Of a stretch of 64,000 nucleotides of DNA, positions 10,252-20,959 are shown piece by piece; positions within the stretch are counted from its first letter, which is position 1; every line of letters begins with the position of its first letter. The position numbers and the translations under genes are program-made. The stretch is from Bathynomus jamesi (Eukaryota; Arthropoda; Malacostraca; Isopoda; Cirolanidae): positions 458,001 through 522,000 of the forward strand of contig JAJOZX010003208.1 in assembly GCA_023014485.1 (NCBI GenBank), read 5' to 3'. The notes under the pieces were generated by a model. It was not told where the DNA came from and made no database searches. It saw only the letters and a list, made by a program, of their open reading frames with translations.

Positions 10252-10690
10252 AGACCAGGCCATACAACAAACTCCACAGATCAAACTGCAATTAGGATAC
10301 TGTGCCTCCTCATTCCACCGGTCCCACCAAAAAGAAGTGATTTTAGCCTGTCTCCGTCTAGGACACACGCATTACACATGGTCACCTTATATCTAAATCA
10401 CCAGCCCTGCTCTGCCCTACCTGCCATACCCCAATCACTGTTGTACATCTCCTGGTCGAATGCTCAAACCTGTCCTCTCTTCGTCGCAGGTGTTTCCCTC
10501 ATTTGTCCAGAATTTCCATACCCGAGCATCTACAATCCATACTCGCCGAAGGCCCCCCACTTTTCAGCGGAAGCAATTTTCCTTTTCCTCACTCATTCCC
10601 ATCTGCTTCATCGTATCTAAGTCCATACCGCCTATCCAGCAAATGAACCTTACTCACTCCCCTAGTCTACCATCCCCAACTCAGTGACAC
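10252..10690 (+). pseudogene. LINE ORF2 part 4: C-terminal zinc finger and 3' end
   Basis: After the hAT insertion the LINE resumes with VILACLRLGHTHYTHGHLI (~10338-10394) and PALLCPTCHTPITVVHLLVE / CSNL (~10401-10470). This is the CPxC...H...EC finger with the LGHT-x-YTHG lead-in that closes ORF2 of RNase H-bearing LINEs. A short tail leads to a stop, then a 3' UTR with GTACCACTTTCCCTAGGTAC, ending in A/G-rich sequence near 10765. Recovering this segment confirms that the 9569-10251 block is an insertion and not part of the LINE. Confidence 0.8.
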
Positions 10691-10769
10691 CACCCACCCA
10701 CTGTCTCGCTGAGATATGTACCACTTTCCCTAGGTACGAATTGGCGGTAAATTAAAGAAGGAAAAAGAA

Positions 10770-11476
10770 AATTCACACACTTTAGACATAATACTGGCCA
10801 AAGCTGTTGGCGTATAGTTATCTTCACTATTGATTTTACCCTTTTTATCTTTTAGTACTGGCACTAAAACAATGGATAACATTGTATCTGGCAAAACACC
10901 ATATATCAGTAAACTTGTAAAGCACAACGCTAACAGAGGCACTAATCTATCACCACTAAATTTCAGATGTTCAGCAGAAATGTCATCAATACCACATGAT
11001 TTGTTACAATCTAAACATTTTATGGTCTGTTTAGTCTCAAATACACTAACTCTTATATCTGGTCTAGAGGTAGCATCACAATATTATTGCTCCTATGTAC
11101 AGAATTTAATAACTCGCTGTAGTGTTCTCTCCATAATTTGACTGTATTCTCAGTCCCAGTTACATTTTCAATATTAGCAGGGAGAGACAATGCACTGTTA
11201 TTTATTTCTTTTAATTCTCAAAAGTCTCTTGGATTCTTACTGGCAAGCATTCTAGCCAGAGCATCCCTGCGTAATTCATCCTCATTATTTTTTATATACC
11301 GTAGTGCATACTTGAACGTGGCATTAGCCCTCTGTTTTGGTTCTAATACAGGGCCTTGTCTTGGCTTCCCCTGTTCACACCACATTAAGAAAGCATCTCT
11401 AGATGCATTATTAAGTTCAGCCACAAATCATTCCAGTCAGGTCTATATGTATAGTTTTTCTCCTAAAGGTATTTAA
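10770..11476 (-). pseudogene. LINE fragment, linker and start of reverse transcriptase
   Basis: Reading the minus strand, the linker between endonuclease and RT comes first (AELNNASRDAFLMWCEQGK at ~11424-11368, then YALRYIKNNEDELRRDALA). Later come ALCFTSLLIYGVLPDTMLS and VLVPVLKDKKGKINSEDNY with LASIMSKVCE, RT block 1-2 sequence. The copy is cut off at ~10770, where it abuts the tail of the preceding LINE, and carries frameshifts. It resembles CR1/Jockey-type elements more than the I-like element beside it. The exact clade is not determinable by eye. Confidence 0.75.
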
Positions 11477-12120
11477 GTTCAAGCTAGCATTATTGAGAGT
11501 GGAAACAATTTGTTTATACATGTCTAAGTTTCAAGATGTGTTTGCATTTTACAGTTTACATCCTGACAAGCTAGAGCGTCGTTAGGGATACATATATTAC
11601 TTAGCAATACACTATAGACACAATAAACAATGCACTATTATTAATTGCTTTTAATTCTTCTCAAAAGAATACATCAGGCTTATTACAATATTGTGGTTTG
11701 CCCTCATCATCAACTTTGGACCAGTCTAACTTCGCTTCACTTCTTTAAAGGAGAAGGCATGCAGTTAGAGAGTTTAGAAGAGCAGTGTCCGTTATAATGA
11801 TGGGTTAAATAAGTAGCAAAACCTATCATTCGTGGGTTAACATTCATTCAGGAAAAGAGAGAGAAAGACTCGACATCATCATCCGCCGGCCATTGCCAAC
11901 AAGTCGGAAAAATAGTCGAAGAGAATAGGAAAGGAGTGAAAGATGAAAAGAAGTAAAATAAGAATGCTTACAAACCATGCAAACACAGTCTTAACTCAAA
12001 CACTGTCATACCATGCAAACTACAGACATGCAAGTAAAGAGGATAAGAAAAGAACAAAAAGTATGAAGAATATAACAAAAAGTGGGTTAGTTTACGCTAC
12101 GAGCTACATCTAAGTTCGTA
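11477..12120. other. Spacer without identified gene
   Basis: Mixed AT-rich sequence with no recognised coding blocks. Some may be decayed 5' sequence of the neighbouring minus-strand LINE fragments. Confidence 0.4.
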
Positions 12121-12557
12121 TTAGTTTTTTTTTTACGTCTTCTATGGTAAAAACTGTCGCAAAACATTTGTTAAAAATACCCGCCATCGCCTGAGTCAGA
12201 AGCCAAAGCGCCGTTAGCGTCCACTAGAGGGCCTATGTTATCTTTTATTGACTTACTATTATTGACGTAGTCAAAAAACTTTTTCGGATTATGTTTACTA
12301 TCCGCAGCTACAAGTATCTCAAAATTATGCTTAGCATTCCCAACAGATCTTTTAACTTGACGTCTAAGCTCGATATATCTATTAAAGTTAGCTACCGTGC
12401 CATTGCGCTTATTAGGTCTATACGCTCTGTTACGCTCGTTTATGAACTCTCCTATTTCCCTCGGACACCATTTGGGCCTACACAGAATAAACTCCCTTTC
12501 GATATTCAAAAAACTTTAAACGCTTCCCAATCAAAATTTGCGTCATTTAAAACAGTA
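12121..12557 (-). pseudogene. CR1/Jockey-like LINE fragment, inter-domain linker
   Basis: The minus strand encodes NDANFDWEAFKVF, then after a frameshift NIEREFILCRPKWCPREIGE, FNRYIELRRQVKRSVGNAKH, NPKKFFDYVNNSKSIKDNIG and PLVDANGALASD. This is the segment between endonuclease and RT in CR1/Jockey-type LINEs. It looks like the same broad type as the minus-strand RT fragment at 58836-59824. The left border of the 8.4-kb tandem block (12489) falls inside it, so the border is unrelated to this element's own ends. Confidence 0.75.
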
Positions 12558-13796
12558 AAGATAGAGAAAGAGAAGCAACATTGCGGCGAAGAGAGAAGGA
12601 CTGAAGAAAGTCAGTTAGAGGCGGGGAATTGACGAGCCGAAAAGCCTTTGATTCCACCTGGTCAGGTAGAGCTGTGTGGGTTGGGCTACCGCACACATAA
12701 GAAGCATACTCAATACACGGGCAGACAAGACTTGTACAGAGACAGCAACTGAGTTGGGGTGAAGAAACTGCGGAGCCTGTGCAGCACACGTAACCTCTTA
12801 GAAGTTTTTCAGAAAGATAGTATGCGTAATCTTTCCAGGAAAGATCAGGAGAAAAGGAATCAAGAATGTTAAGAGAAAAAGAATGATTGAGTTGTGTATT
12901 CTTGAAGGTAAGGGGATAGTCATGTGGAAGATTGTGACAAGTAGACAGTTGAAGAAACTGAAGTTTTGAGCCACCGAAAACTGCAAGGTATTCTCTGCCC
13001 CAATCATAGCCGTCCCCCGCGAAGCATGGAGTTGAGAGGGACGCTTTGAGAGGTGGGTGAAGGGAAGGGTGGAATCATGGCATAGGAGTGGGATAGGACA
13101 GGAAGTGCGACTTATTAGATCATTGATAAATAAAAAGAAAATAGTGGGTGACAGGACAGTGCGCTGAGGAACACCACTATTAATAGCTTTAGGAGAAGAA
13201 CAGTGGCCATCTACAACCGCAGCTATAGATCGGGCAGAAAGGAACTCAGAGGTGAAGGCACAGACAGAAAAATAGAAACCGAAAAAGGGCAGTTTGGAAA
13301 TTAAGGATTTGTTTCACTCCATCAAAAGCTTTTGATATGTTTAGCGCAATAGAAAAGGTTTCACCGAAACCAAAAAGGAGGATAACCAAGAGTCAGAGAG
13401 ATATGCAAGAAGATCGCCAGTAGAGCGTCCCTTGTGGAACCCATACTGACGATCTGAAAGAAGATTGTGAGAAGAGAGATGTTTAAGAATCTTCCTATAA
13501 AGGATCGATTCAGAAGCTTTTGAAAGGCAAGAAATCAAGGCAATTGGATGATAGTTGGAGGGTTGAGAGCTGTCACCCTTCTTTGGAACAGGTTGAATGA
13601 AAACGAACTTCCAGCCTGAAGGAAAAGTACCAGATGAAAGACAGATGAAAGAGTTTGCTTATGCAGGATATCAGCAGAGAAGCACAGTTTTTGAGAACAA
13701 CAGGAGGAACATCATCAGGATCGTACGCCCTCCTAGACTTGAGCCCAGATAAGGCAGAAAAAACATCTTTGGAAGAGATTCTAATTTCAAACATAA
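12558..13796 (-). pseudogene. Jockey-like LINE, reverse transcriptase and 3' part (copy 1)
   Basis: Read from 13796 downward: FEIRISSKDVFSALSGLKSR and AYDPDDVPPVVLKNC (RT entry), PSNYHPIALISCLSKASESI, LLSDRQYGFHKGRSTGDLLA, a frameshifted SGVPQ/FLFINDL block, IGAENTLQFSVAQNFSFFN, and the tail CIEYASYVCGSPTHTALPDQ with ESKAFRLVNSPPLTDFLQ. These are the ordered RT and post-RT blocks of Jockey-type LINEs of the kind I know from decapods. The Y-x-DD block is not intact and several frames are used, so it is dead. It continues at 16034-16432 beyond the piggyBac insertion. Confidence 0.8.
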
Positions 13797-13800
13797 TTAA

Positions 13801-16029
13801 CCCTTTCAGTGCGTGTGGTAAACTATGTTTACCATAAAAAAGCCCGACTCAGGACGCATGGTAAACTATGTTTACCATTAAAAATCTTCTCTCAGGACGC
13901 ATGGTAAACATTGTTTTCCACGTTTATTAAACAGTCTATGAACCCCCTCGTTCCTATTAGAACAACGTAGTTAGTTCCCTGACTAATATTAGACATCAAT
14001 ATGGTCGTATTTGGCATCTTTTTTTATTTTCTGACTCTCAGCTCACCAGAGGGGGGAGTGAAATGGACTCCCCCAATCAGTTCAGCATGGCATCCACAAG
14101 CAGTAATAAGCGTAAAAAATCCTCTCTAGATGAGAATGATATAAACGTATATCTCTCAATGTATTCTGAAAGTGATATAGAATGTGAGAGTGAGGATGAC
14201 TGGGCGCAAGATAATGTACGGAATATTTTACAAAACACATCAAGTAGTGATGATGATGAAGAAAATGTGGTACTTTTGGAAAGAGATCTGCCTAAAGCAA
14301 CAAAATCTAGCGAGAATTTTGAATGGCAGGAAATTGGTGAAAATATAGGCTGTACCAGAGGTGGTGGCAGTTTACTGGTGAAAATAAAGTGCTCTTCAAT
14401 GGTCAAACTCATACGATGTATGATGTTTTTTGTGAAGTTTTCCCAAAGAAGTAATTGAGCTAATGGTTACAGAAACAAACAAATATGCAACTCAATTTCT
14501 GGCTGCTACACCTAATCTGAAATCAACATCTCGGTATAGTGAATGGGTCCCAACTACGTTTACAGAAATGAAGCAATTTATAGGGCTGTTACTTCTCACG
14601 GGTATTATACAAAAACCCAAGATAGGTATGTATTGGTCAACCGACAGTTTTTATGCTACTCCAGTATTTACAGCAATCATGAAAAGAGACAGATTTACCA
14701 ACATTCTTTCTTTTTTGCATTTTGCTGACAATGCAGATGAGACGTTGAAGGAAAGAGGGGGGAAGATGGTGAAATTGCATGACTTTATTGAGTTGATGAC
14801 ATCTGCTCTTGAATCAAAATATTCAACTTCTCAGAACCTAAGTTTGGATGAATCTTTGTTGCTGTGGAAGGGCAGACTCAGTTTCTGGCAATACATAAAA
14901 ACAAAAAGATCACGTTTTGGGATAAAAAATTTCAAACTTGTGGATGAAAATTGTGTTACTTTGAAATATAAAATATATACCGGGACCATGGAAACTGTTG
15001 CTGATTTTTCTAAGACTGAAAGTATTGTAGTAAGTATGATGGAAAAATATTTAGGAAAAGGTCACAACATCTTCACTGATAACTTCTATACATCACAAAA
15101 ACTATACAAATACCTTAGTGATAATAAAACTGGTGCCGCAGGGACTGTTAGAAGTAATCGTAAGGGCTTATGCCATGCTATGAAAACTATGAATGTGGCA
15201 AAAGGAAAAAAACTTGCTTTTGAGACTCCTGAACTGCTTTCCCTTGTGTTTCATGACAAGAGAAGAGTTTGCATGCTCTCCAATTACCATTCGAACAGTG
15301 ATGTGACAGTAAACGTAGGTCAAAGGAAGGTCGAGTCGAAAAAACCATTCCAGCTTGCGTACATGAATACAACAAACATATGGGATATGTAGACCGAACA
15401 GACCAAATACTGCATTATTACTCTGTCCCAAGAAAGTCTCTAAAATGGTATAAGAAGCTGGCAATGCATTTGATTCAGGTCTGAGTACTAGATGCTTGTG
15501 GAATTTATAATCTCATAAAAAAGGGAAAAGTTCCCCTTCTAGACTTTTGCCATGGGATTATAAAAGGACTGACATCTGCAGATGAACCTAACTTGAAGAA
15601 ATCAGTAGTTCCAAGACTAGTTGGAAAACATTTTACCAAGAAAATTACATCAAATTCTGAACGTACCCCAAGACCAACAAAGAGATGCAGGGTATGTTAT
15701 GCCCATGGGATAGAAAAACGAGTACTTTTTCAATGCGAAACATGCCCCGATACCCCAGGGTTATGCGCCGAACCATGTTTCAAAACTTATCACTCAGCAT
15801 TTAACTTTTAGTTAACTAAATAAAGATATCTCTATTTTACCTTTATTTTTTTGTTACCCATGAAAAACTGAAAATATTATTGATAGAAAACCTATTTTAA
15901 AGGCAAACAAAAGAGGAAGCAAAAAAATAATTCAAGTTTATTTTCTGGCGCATTTATACGCACAGCTTTCGTTCTGGGGTATTAGCGTGGCACGCACAGG
16001 GCGTATTAGAATGGGACGCAGCGAAAGGG
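13801..16029 (+). mobile_element. piggyBac element at TTAA, nested in the Jockey-like LINE (copy 1)
   Basis: The element is 2229 bp between TTAA at 13797-13800 and TTAA at 16030-16033. The termini are CCCTTTCAGTGCGTG (left) and, inverted, CCCTTTCGCTGCGTCCC (right). The left end has three subterminal repeats around ACGCATGGTAAACTATG, each with a small GGTAAAC/GTTTACC palindrome, plausible transposase-binding iterons. The right end has GTGGCACGCACAGGGCG. It carries a piggyBac transposase gene with minor disruptions. It splits the minus-strand LINE cleanly, so it is younger than that LINE. Confidence 0.95.
14063..15811 (+). pseudogene. piggyBac transposase, frameshifted (copy 1)
   Basis: Starts at ATG 14063 with an acidic, Ser-rich N-terminus (residues ~1-90), then FEWQEIGEN. 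A frameshift near 14445 is followed by a long frame (14463-15392) holding the RNase H-like core: WVPTTFTEMKQFIGLLLLTG, IKTKRSRFGIKNFKL, the first catalytic Asp in LSLDESLLLWKGRL and the second in HNIFTDNFYTS. A second frameshift near 15315 leads to the third Asp in MGYVDRTDQ, then one in-frame TGA in the helix after AMHLIQV. The C-terminus has the Cys-rich zinc domain CRVCYAHGIEKRVLFQC, CETC, CAEPCFKTYH and ends at 15811. All catalytic Asp and zinc ligands are present. Only two frameshifts and one stop separate it from an open gene of about 580 codons. Confidence 0.9.
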
Positions 16030-16033
16030 TTAA

Positions 16034-16432
16034 GTCAAATGGAGAGGAGATGGAGGAACAACACTGGAATCATCCATGGTTGAGTTGGAGGCGAAAGTTT
16101 GAGCGAAGAGTTCAGCTTTATCAGGAGAAGAGACGGCAATTGAACCGTCGGAATGGAAAGGAGAAGGTAAAGAAGCAAAGTTGTTGGAGAGGCTCTTGTG
16201 AGAGTCAGGAGTTGCATTTGTAGTAGGAATAGAATATGAAATGTACACCTCCATGCCCGAGAGAATCACCTTCATGATGCGCTCAGCGGACTTGGAGGGG
16301 CCCTGGCCACGGAAGCAGCAATCATTCCATGAGGAATCAGAGAAGTACTGCTTGAGGGTCTCCCAATCAGTGGCGCCAAAGGCCGAACTGGAACAATAGG
16401 ATAGGAAACAAAATTGTGGTCGGAGGGCCCCA
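16034..16432 (-). pseudogene. Jockey-like LINE, segment upstream of RT (copy 1)
   Basis: Reading down from 16432: FSDSSWNDCCFRGQGPSKSA and ERIMKVILSGMEVYISYS, then SSPDKAELFAQTFASNSTMD and VPPSPLHLT, which meets the piggyBac TTAA. These blocks sit between the endonuclease and RT of decapod Jockey-like LINEs, and the frame resumes on the other side of piggyBac at 13796. The part expected between EVYISYS and the SPDKAE block is shortened. Confidence 0.75.
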
Positions 16433-16479
16433 ACGGAGAAAAAAGTTTGAGAGAGTAAGAGGAGGTATTCCCCTACATT

Positions 16480-16990
16480 TCACACTTACACGTTCACTAT
16501 TATGCATCTTTTTCACAATTCTGTTATTATTCTCTCCACATGGTCATTCCATACTGTCTTCTATTCTCATCTTCAGTGGCTCTTTTACTCCATACTTTTT
16601 AAAACCCAAAATCCTGGTTTCTCATGTGGTCAATCCGTTTTACACCAATCGTACTTCTTAAATTATTTTTCTCAACTACTCTCACCTTTGACAGTGAACT
16701 ATCATTCCAAACAAATGCTTCTTCGCCATACATCAGTATTGGTACCAATACACCTTCATGTAAACCTCTCGCTGCATCTACACTGAAGCACCTACTTACC
16801 GATGCTTTTATCGTGCCCGCGACTTGTTTGCCCTGCTTCATTCTATTTTCAACTTCCAATGCACTTGTTACCTCTTTTGTCACAACCTTTGGATTATTCT
16901 CCATTCATCAGGATATTATATACTGGCTCTCCTCTGTCAATAACAAGAACGTTATTTACTTTAATTAATAATCTTCCTCAGATTTCCACA
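16480..16990 (-). pseudogene. RTE-like LINE 3' fragment (copy 1)
   Basis: The minus strand encodes NVLVIDRGEPVYN, a stretch with GKQVAGTIKASVSRCFSVD, AARGLHEGVLVPILMYGEEA, VEKNNLRSTIGVKRIDHMRN and, after a stop, YGVKEPLKMRIEDS. This 'LHEGVLVPILMYG' region is the post-RT C-terminus of RTE/BovB-type LINEs. RT catalytic blocks are absent, so it is a 5'-truncated or broken copy. It lies between the Jockey-like LINE and element A. Confidence 0.75.
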
Positions 16991-17025
16991 GAACTTGTTA
17001 CTCACCTTAATTCAATAAATTTTAG

Positions 17026-20000
17026 GCCGGGCTGAAACTATAATTTTTGTTTGATTTTAATTTATCAGAGTGACTAACAGTTGGCTTTTGATATAAAAAT
17101 AAGATTCCTGAAAAAAAAATAATTGGGGCCACCAACGTGTGTCCAGCCACCCCATTTTTGTAAAAACATCTAATGCCGCACTAGCAAAATCAGGAAAATG
17201 GCAATATCTCTTCTTCTGAACATGCTAGAGAGATGGTTTGCATACCAAAAGATGCAGAATTTGATTTAGAACAAATTATTAAGAGTGGTATTTTTTCATA
17301 AAACCTTTAGGTTTGAGTTATTTTAGAAAAACTAATTTTTTGGGCCCATAGACCCCCTTTCAACTGAATGTCAACCAATAAAACATTCTCAAGCTGCAAA
17401 TTGACATGTATTAGTGGTTTTCAATCAGCAATCAAAATCAATCAAAATCAGCATTTTAAATTCATTGAAAATGCTTTTTGACATTCCAAAATGCCAAACA
17501 TTAAATTATACAATTAACAAATTGTCATTGTGTCATATTTTAGCATGATAAATAATAATCTAGAACTTAAATATTTTTTAGACACAAATCTTTCATTAAT
17601 TTACGTGATCTAATTTTGTTTCTAATAAGACCATCTCTCCGCTCATGACCTACAACAGCCAAGGATGCTTCAGTGACAAGCTTGATGTGCCTTTCAACAT
17701 TCTGACTGTGGCACTCGTGATCCAGTTTCAATGCGGTATTAATGATATCACGCAGTTCATCATTACTGAATTCATTACAGTGGAACAGTTTCCATTGGGA
17801 CATAGCAGACAGCTTGTGGTATGCAGAAGCTTGAAATTGATGATTGGCTTTCTAAAGACCCTAACATTCTCATCTATAGCAGGATATTCATCAGTACCAC
17901 CTACATGATCCTCTTCATTCTCATCATCACTTTCAATTATTCCACCTGCAAAATCATTGCTACTACCAGATTCATCATCAAAATCCTCTATAAACTCCCT
18001 CAGACACAGAACTTATTGACAGCACACCTCCTCACCTCTTATCTTCATCAGCCAGCATTCCAACTAAAATATTTTCACCATGAGCAAAATAGCTGTTATT
18101 GTTTAATACGTCATAACAAATTTCTCTAATTTTCCTGTCAGGGATTATTTACTCTTTGGATCATATTGAATAGGTTTCTTGACCATCACTTAGCCTCTTA
18201 TTAGCCTTGATATTGAACCAACTGTGAAAGTATACTTTGATGATGAATTCTACTATGATTTTGAGGTTCTTACTGGGTCTTTTTTTGTGAAACATAAAAG
18301 CGAAGAATTCTATAGGCTAAGGTGAGCCATCGAGAGTGATTTAGCAGGCCAACTTCTAAGAGTGCAAGGTCTTCATCCACTTCACCAGTAATAATTGCCC
18401 AGCAGATGCAGTATCCATAGTATTGGTCTGTTGATAAATTATTGACCACCTCATTTGGTAGAAGCACAAATGCAGGATAAGGTATAGATTTGAAGTCCAC
18501 AACATTCCATTCTGACACACATCCCCATTGAGCTGAGAACTAATAGGGCCAGAAAATTTGTCTGGACTTTTTGTTGTCCCATCTAAAGTTATGAAGATGT
18601 GTCTAAGTGGCAATTCATTTAGATGCAGAAGACAAATATCCCACTGAAGAGGTTGCCCTAAAAACATTTCCAAATATCTGATTGACCCATGCAGATGTCC
18701 TGTGTTAGTATTTGTCCCATCTGCTTTAACTAAGTTTAATTTGGCCTCAAGTTCTGTCCCTTTAATGATCTTATAAATGCCATGAGCAATGTCAATGCCT
18801 TTGCCACTCTCCGGGGTAAAATGGTCGAGGTAGAAATCATCTGAAAATAAATGTAATTAATTTTACAATTAAATAAAAATGAAAAAGGAAGGAATAAAGT
18901 TAACTGGACAGTTGTCACTTAAAAGAAAATTTTTTAAGTAATTGAAATATTACTTTATAGTACAGTAATATAACAGCATAACGCCTATAACTGTATGACA
19001 ATCATTTCCATTTACCTGGCTCTCCAGTAATGACATAATGTTCCTCTAGGATTGTGGATGTATAATACTTTTCATTTACTTTGTTAACAGCAAGTGTAGC
19101 ATCCTTTCTACCGTCAAAGTCAATGCCAGTCACTTTTTCAAATATCACTTCTTCCTTCTTCCTTTCAGCTCTCAATTTAGCTCTCCCTTCTCACTTGTTC
19201 TGAAAAGTATTTCAAAAATATTGGCCATGCATTACTGCATTAGCATTATACAAATATACAAAATACAAATGTCAGTGTCCTGTTTTGAAACTAATTAATA
19301 TAAATACAAATAGAAATTTTGACGCTAATTAAAAATAATAGTAAATCTGGTGATTTAGAACTTATAGCAGAAGCTAAGAAATGTAATATCTAGAGTGATT
19401 AAAAACATACTTATCAATAACATTTTGTATGTTATCTGGGGTGATTACTCCAAAGTCCACCAATGTAGCAGAACCAATAGCCACTCCTGCTCTATCACTT
19501 ACTTGATATCTGTTAGGATATTTAAAGTAGATTACATATCTATTGTCAATGATAATTTATTGGTAATCTTAATCTCTTAGTCACAATGATTTCACTTTAA
19601 GCTGTATTAAAAGATTTATCTTTCAGTACTATACCTGTCACATGCTTCAGCTAATGAGTGTAATCTAGTTCTGTTCTGTAATGTTGAGACTTCTGGAACA
19701 TAGTCGCATCAAATGAATCATTACAACTGTCACTATCTGTCAACTCAGGAATGTCCATAGGTTCAGGAGGAGGAGGAGGTGAGGAGGAGGAACTGATTCT
19801 TTTGCTTTTGAGATTGAATAACCCGTGATTTGAATTTTAAGTCAGTGGCTGTTTCTGGGACTTCTTTCAGGGTACAGTAACCATGCCTAGTGTTTTCTGG
19901 TCCTACAAAGTGATTATATTTCATTACACTATAATGTATCTTTTATCTATGGGTCTCTATATGTAAATTGAAATTCTTACAAAAATGAGAAATACTAAAA

Positions 20001-20939
20001 TATTACTTATCATTAATAGTGTATTATTGATATTACTAACTATTAAATGCACTTTAAAAATTGTAGCAAATTATTATTAATGATAATATAATAATTGATA
20101 ATTAATTAATATTAATTAATAATTTACAACTTGAAATTCAATCAACAGACCTACTCATAAAACTGGTAATCAGATTCAGTCATTTTTAGTAAGTGCTTTT
20201 TCTCTGTATCTGCCAACAGTTTGTGATCATGTTGATATATGTCAAATAAAACGTTTACAGTTTTCAGAAAATCATCCAGATCTTGATGATATTTAGGTCC
20301 CCTTTTCTTTTTGTCATACTTCAGAAGGCGGTTGAATTCCTTTATTTGGGTTTCAGTCGGCTCTGTATGGCATTTACTGATATTGGATAAACATTATATG
20401 TGACCCACAATTTATGTAATTCTTCAGAAGTAGCTCTCAGTACAGCATCTGTTTTATAGTCTCCGAAACACAAACACCTTTCAATAACTTGCTTCAACAT
20501 AGGCAATTTCCCTAAAGGAAACTGTTCTGCTGGCATAAAACGTACATCACCAAGTACTTTAGCAACTGTTTTCCTTGTAGAAGTCATACTTTATATTGCA
20601 AATGTTGAATTCAATGACAAATTGCAGTTGGAAACTTATAACAAAGGCACCTGAAAAAAAAAACAAGTTTTCAATTTATTACGTTTAAAAAAAGTTCATG
20701 AAGCAGCCCCACCCTCTATTCTTTAATCAAGCATAATGGATGCAAGATAACAAGGAAAAGTCATATCATGTAATCACTATGTCCATGTCAACATCCTTTT
20801 AGGGCAATGTAATCAAAAAGCCAAATCATGCTTATTTTAGAATTTCTTTTGTCACTAAGGTCCATCGAAAGGGGGTCTATGGGCCCCAAAAATTAGTTTG
20901 TTTTTCTAAAATAACTCAAAAACTAAAGGTTTTATGAAA
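17026..20939 (-). mobile_element. Element A, DNA transposon with long inverted repeats (copy 1, right end cut)
   Basis: The left terminus GGCCGGGCTGAAACT at 17026 begins a ~320-bp terminal repeat running to GGGCCCATAGACCCCCTTTC near 17363. The matching inverted repeat starts at ~20868 (GAAAGGGGGTCTATGGGCCC) but is cut at 20939 by the tandem-block border. Copy 2 shows the whole right repeat, ending ...AGTTTCAGCCCGGCC at 29522. The gene inside reads on the minus strand (start 20587). Long repeats, TA flanks in copy 2 and an intron-bearing transposase suggest a cut-and-paste element. I cannot assign a superfamily. Confidence 0.8.
17567..20587 (-). pseudogene. Element A transposase-like gene with probable introns (copy 1)
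   Basis: Starts at ATG 20587 (MTSTRKTVAKVLGDVRFMPA). Coding blocks follow in order: KKRGPKYHQDLDDFLKTVNV (~20300), RLHSLAEACDRYQVSDRAG (~19640-19490), EVIFEKVTGIDFDGRKDATL (~19165-19105), DDFYLDHFTPESGKGIDIAH, LVKADGTNTNTGHMHGSIRY, a CLLHLNELPLRHIFI block, LDGTTKSPDKFSGPI, and finally CHSQNVERHIKLVTEASLAV at ~17700. AT-rich gaps between blocks have fitting splice sites: donor CAG/GTAAATG at 19016/19015 with acceptor TTATTTTCAG ending at 18841; donor GACAG/GTATAG near 19635 with acceptor CCTAACAG near 19512; donor AA/GTATGT near 19408. The DGR, DGT-x2-NTG and CHSQ-x2-E blocks recur in element B and may hold the DDE triad (inference). A few frame disruptions remain. Confidence 0.65.
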
Positions 20940-20959
20940 AAACTCCCTTTCGATATTCA

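Larger units (their letters stand above)
2590..10770 (+). mobile_element. I/Jockey-superfamily LINE, two ORFs with RNase H, interrupted
   Basis: The region is GC- and C-rich against an AT-rich background. In order it carries a gag-like ORF1 with three zinc knuckles, an apurinic-type endonuclease, a reverse transcriptase, an RNase H and a C-terminal CPxC/H/EC finger, ending in an A-rich tail near 10765. EN + RT + RNase H in one ORF2 with a knuckle-bearing ORF1 fits the I clade and its relatives. I cannot assign the exact clade. The 5' border is uncertain (about 2580-3000). ORF2 carries many frameshifts, a 21-bp tandem array (8530-9534) and a hAT insertion (9569-10251), so this copy is dead. 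Confidence 0.85.
12489..20939. repeat. Tandem block copy 1 (~8.45 kb)
   Basis: The stretch from ACTCCCTTTCGATATTC at 12489 to GGTTTTATGAAAAA at ~20939 recurs at 20940-29269 in the same order and orientation. Matching landmarks: piggyBac left TTAA 13797 / 22224, piggyBac right TTAA 16030 / 24425, element A left end 17026 / 25411. The offset shrinks steadily from 8451 to ~8330 along the block, so copy 2 is ~120 bp shorter through many scattered single-base losses. Copy 1 keeps the better reading frames. It ends inside the right inverted repeat of element A, which only copy 2 completes. Confidence 0.95.
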
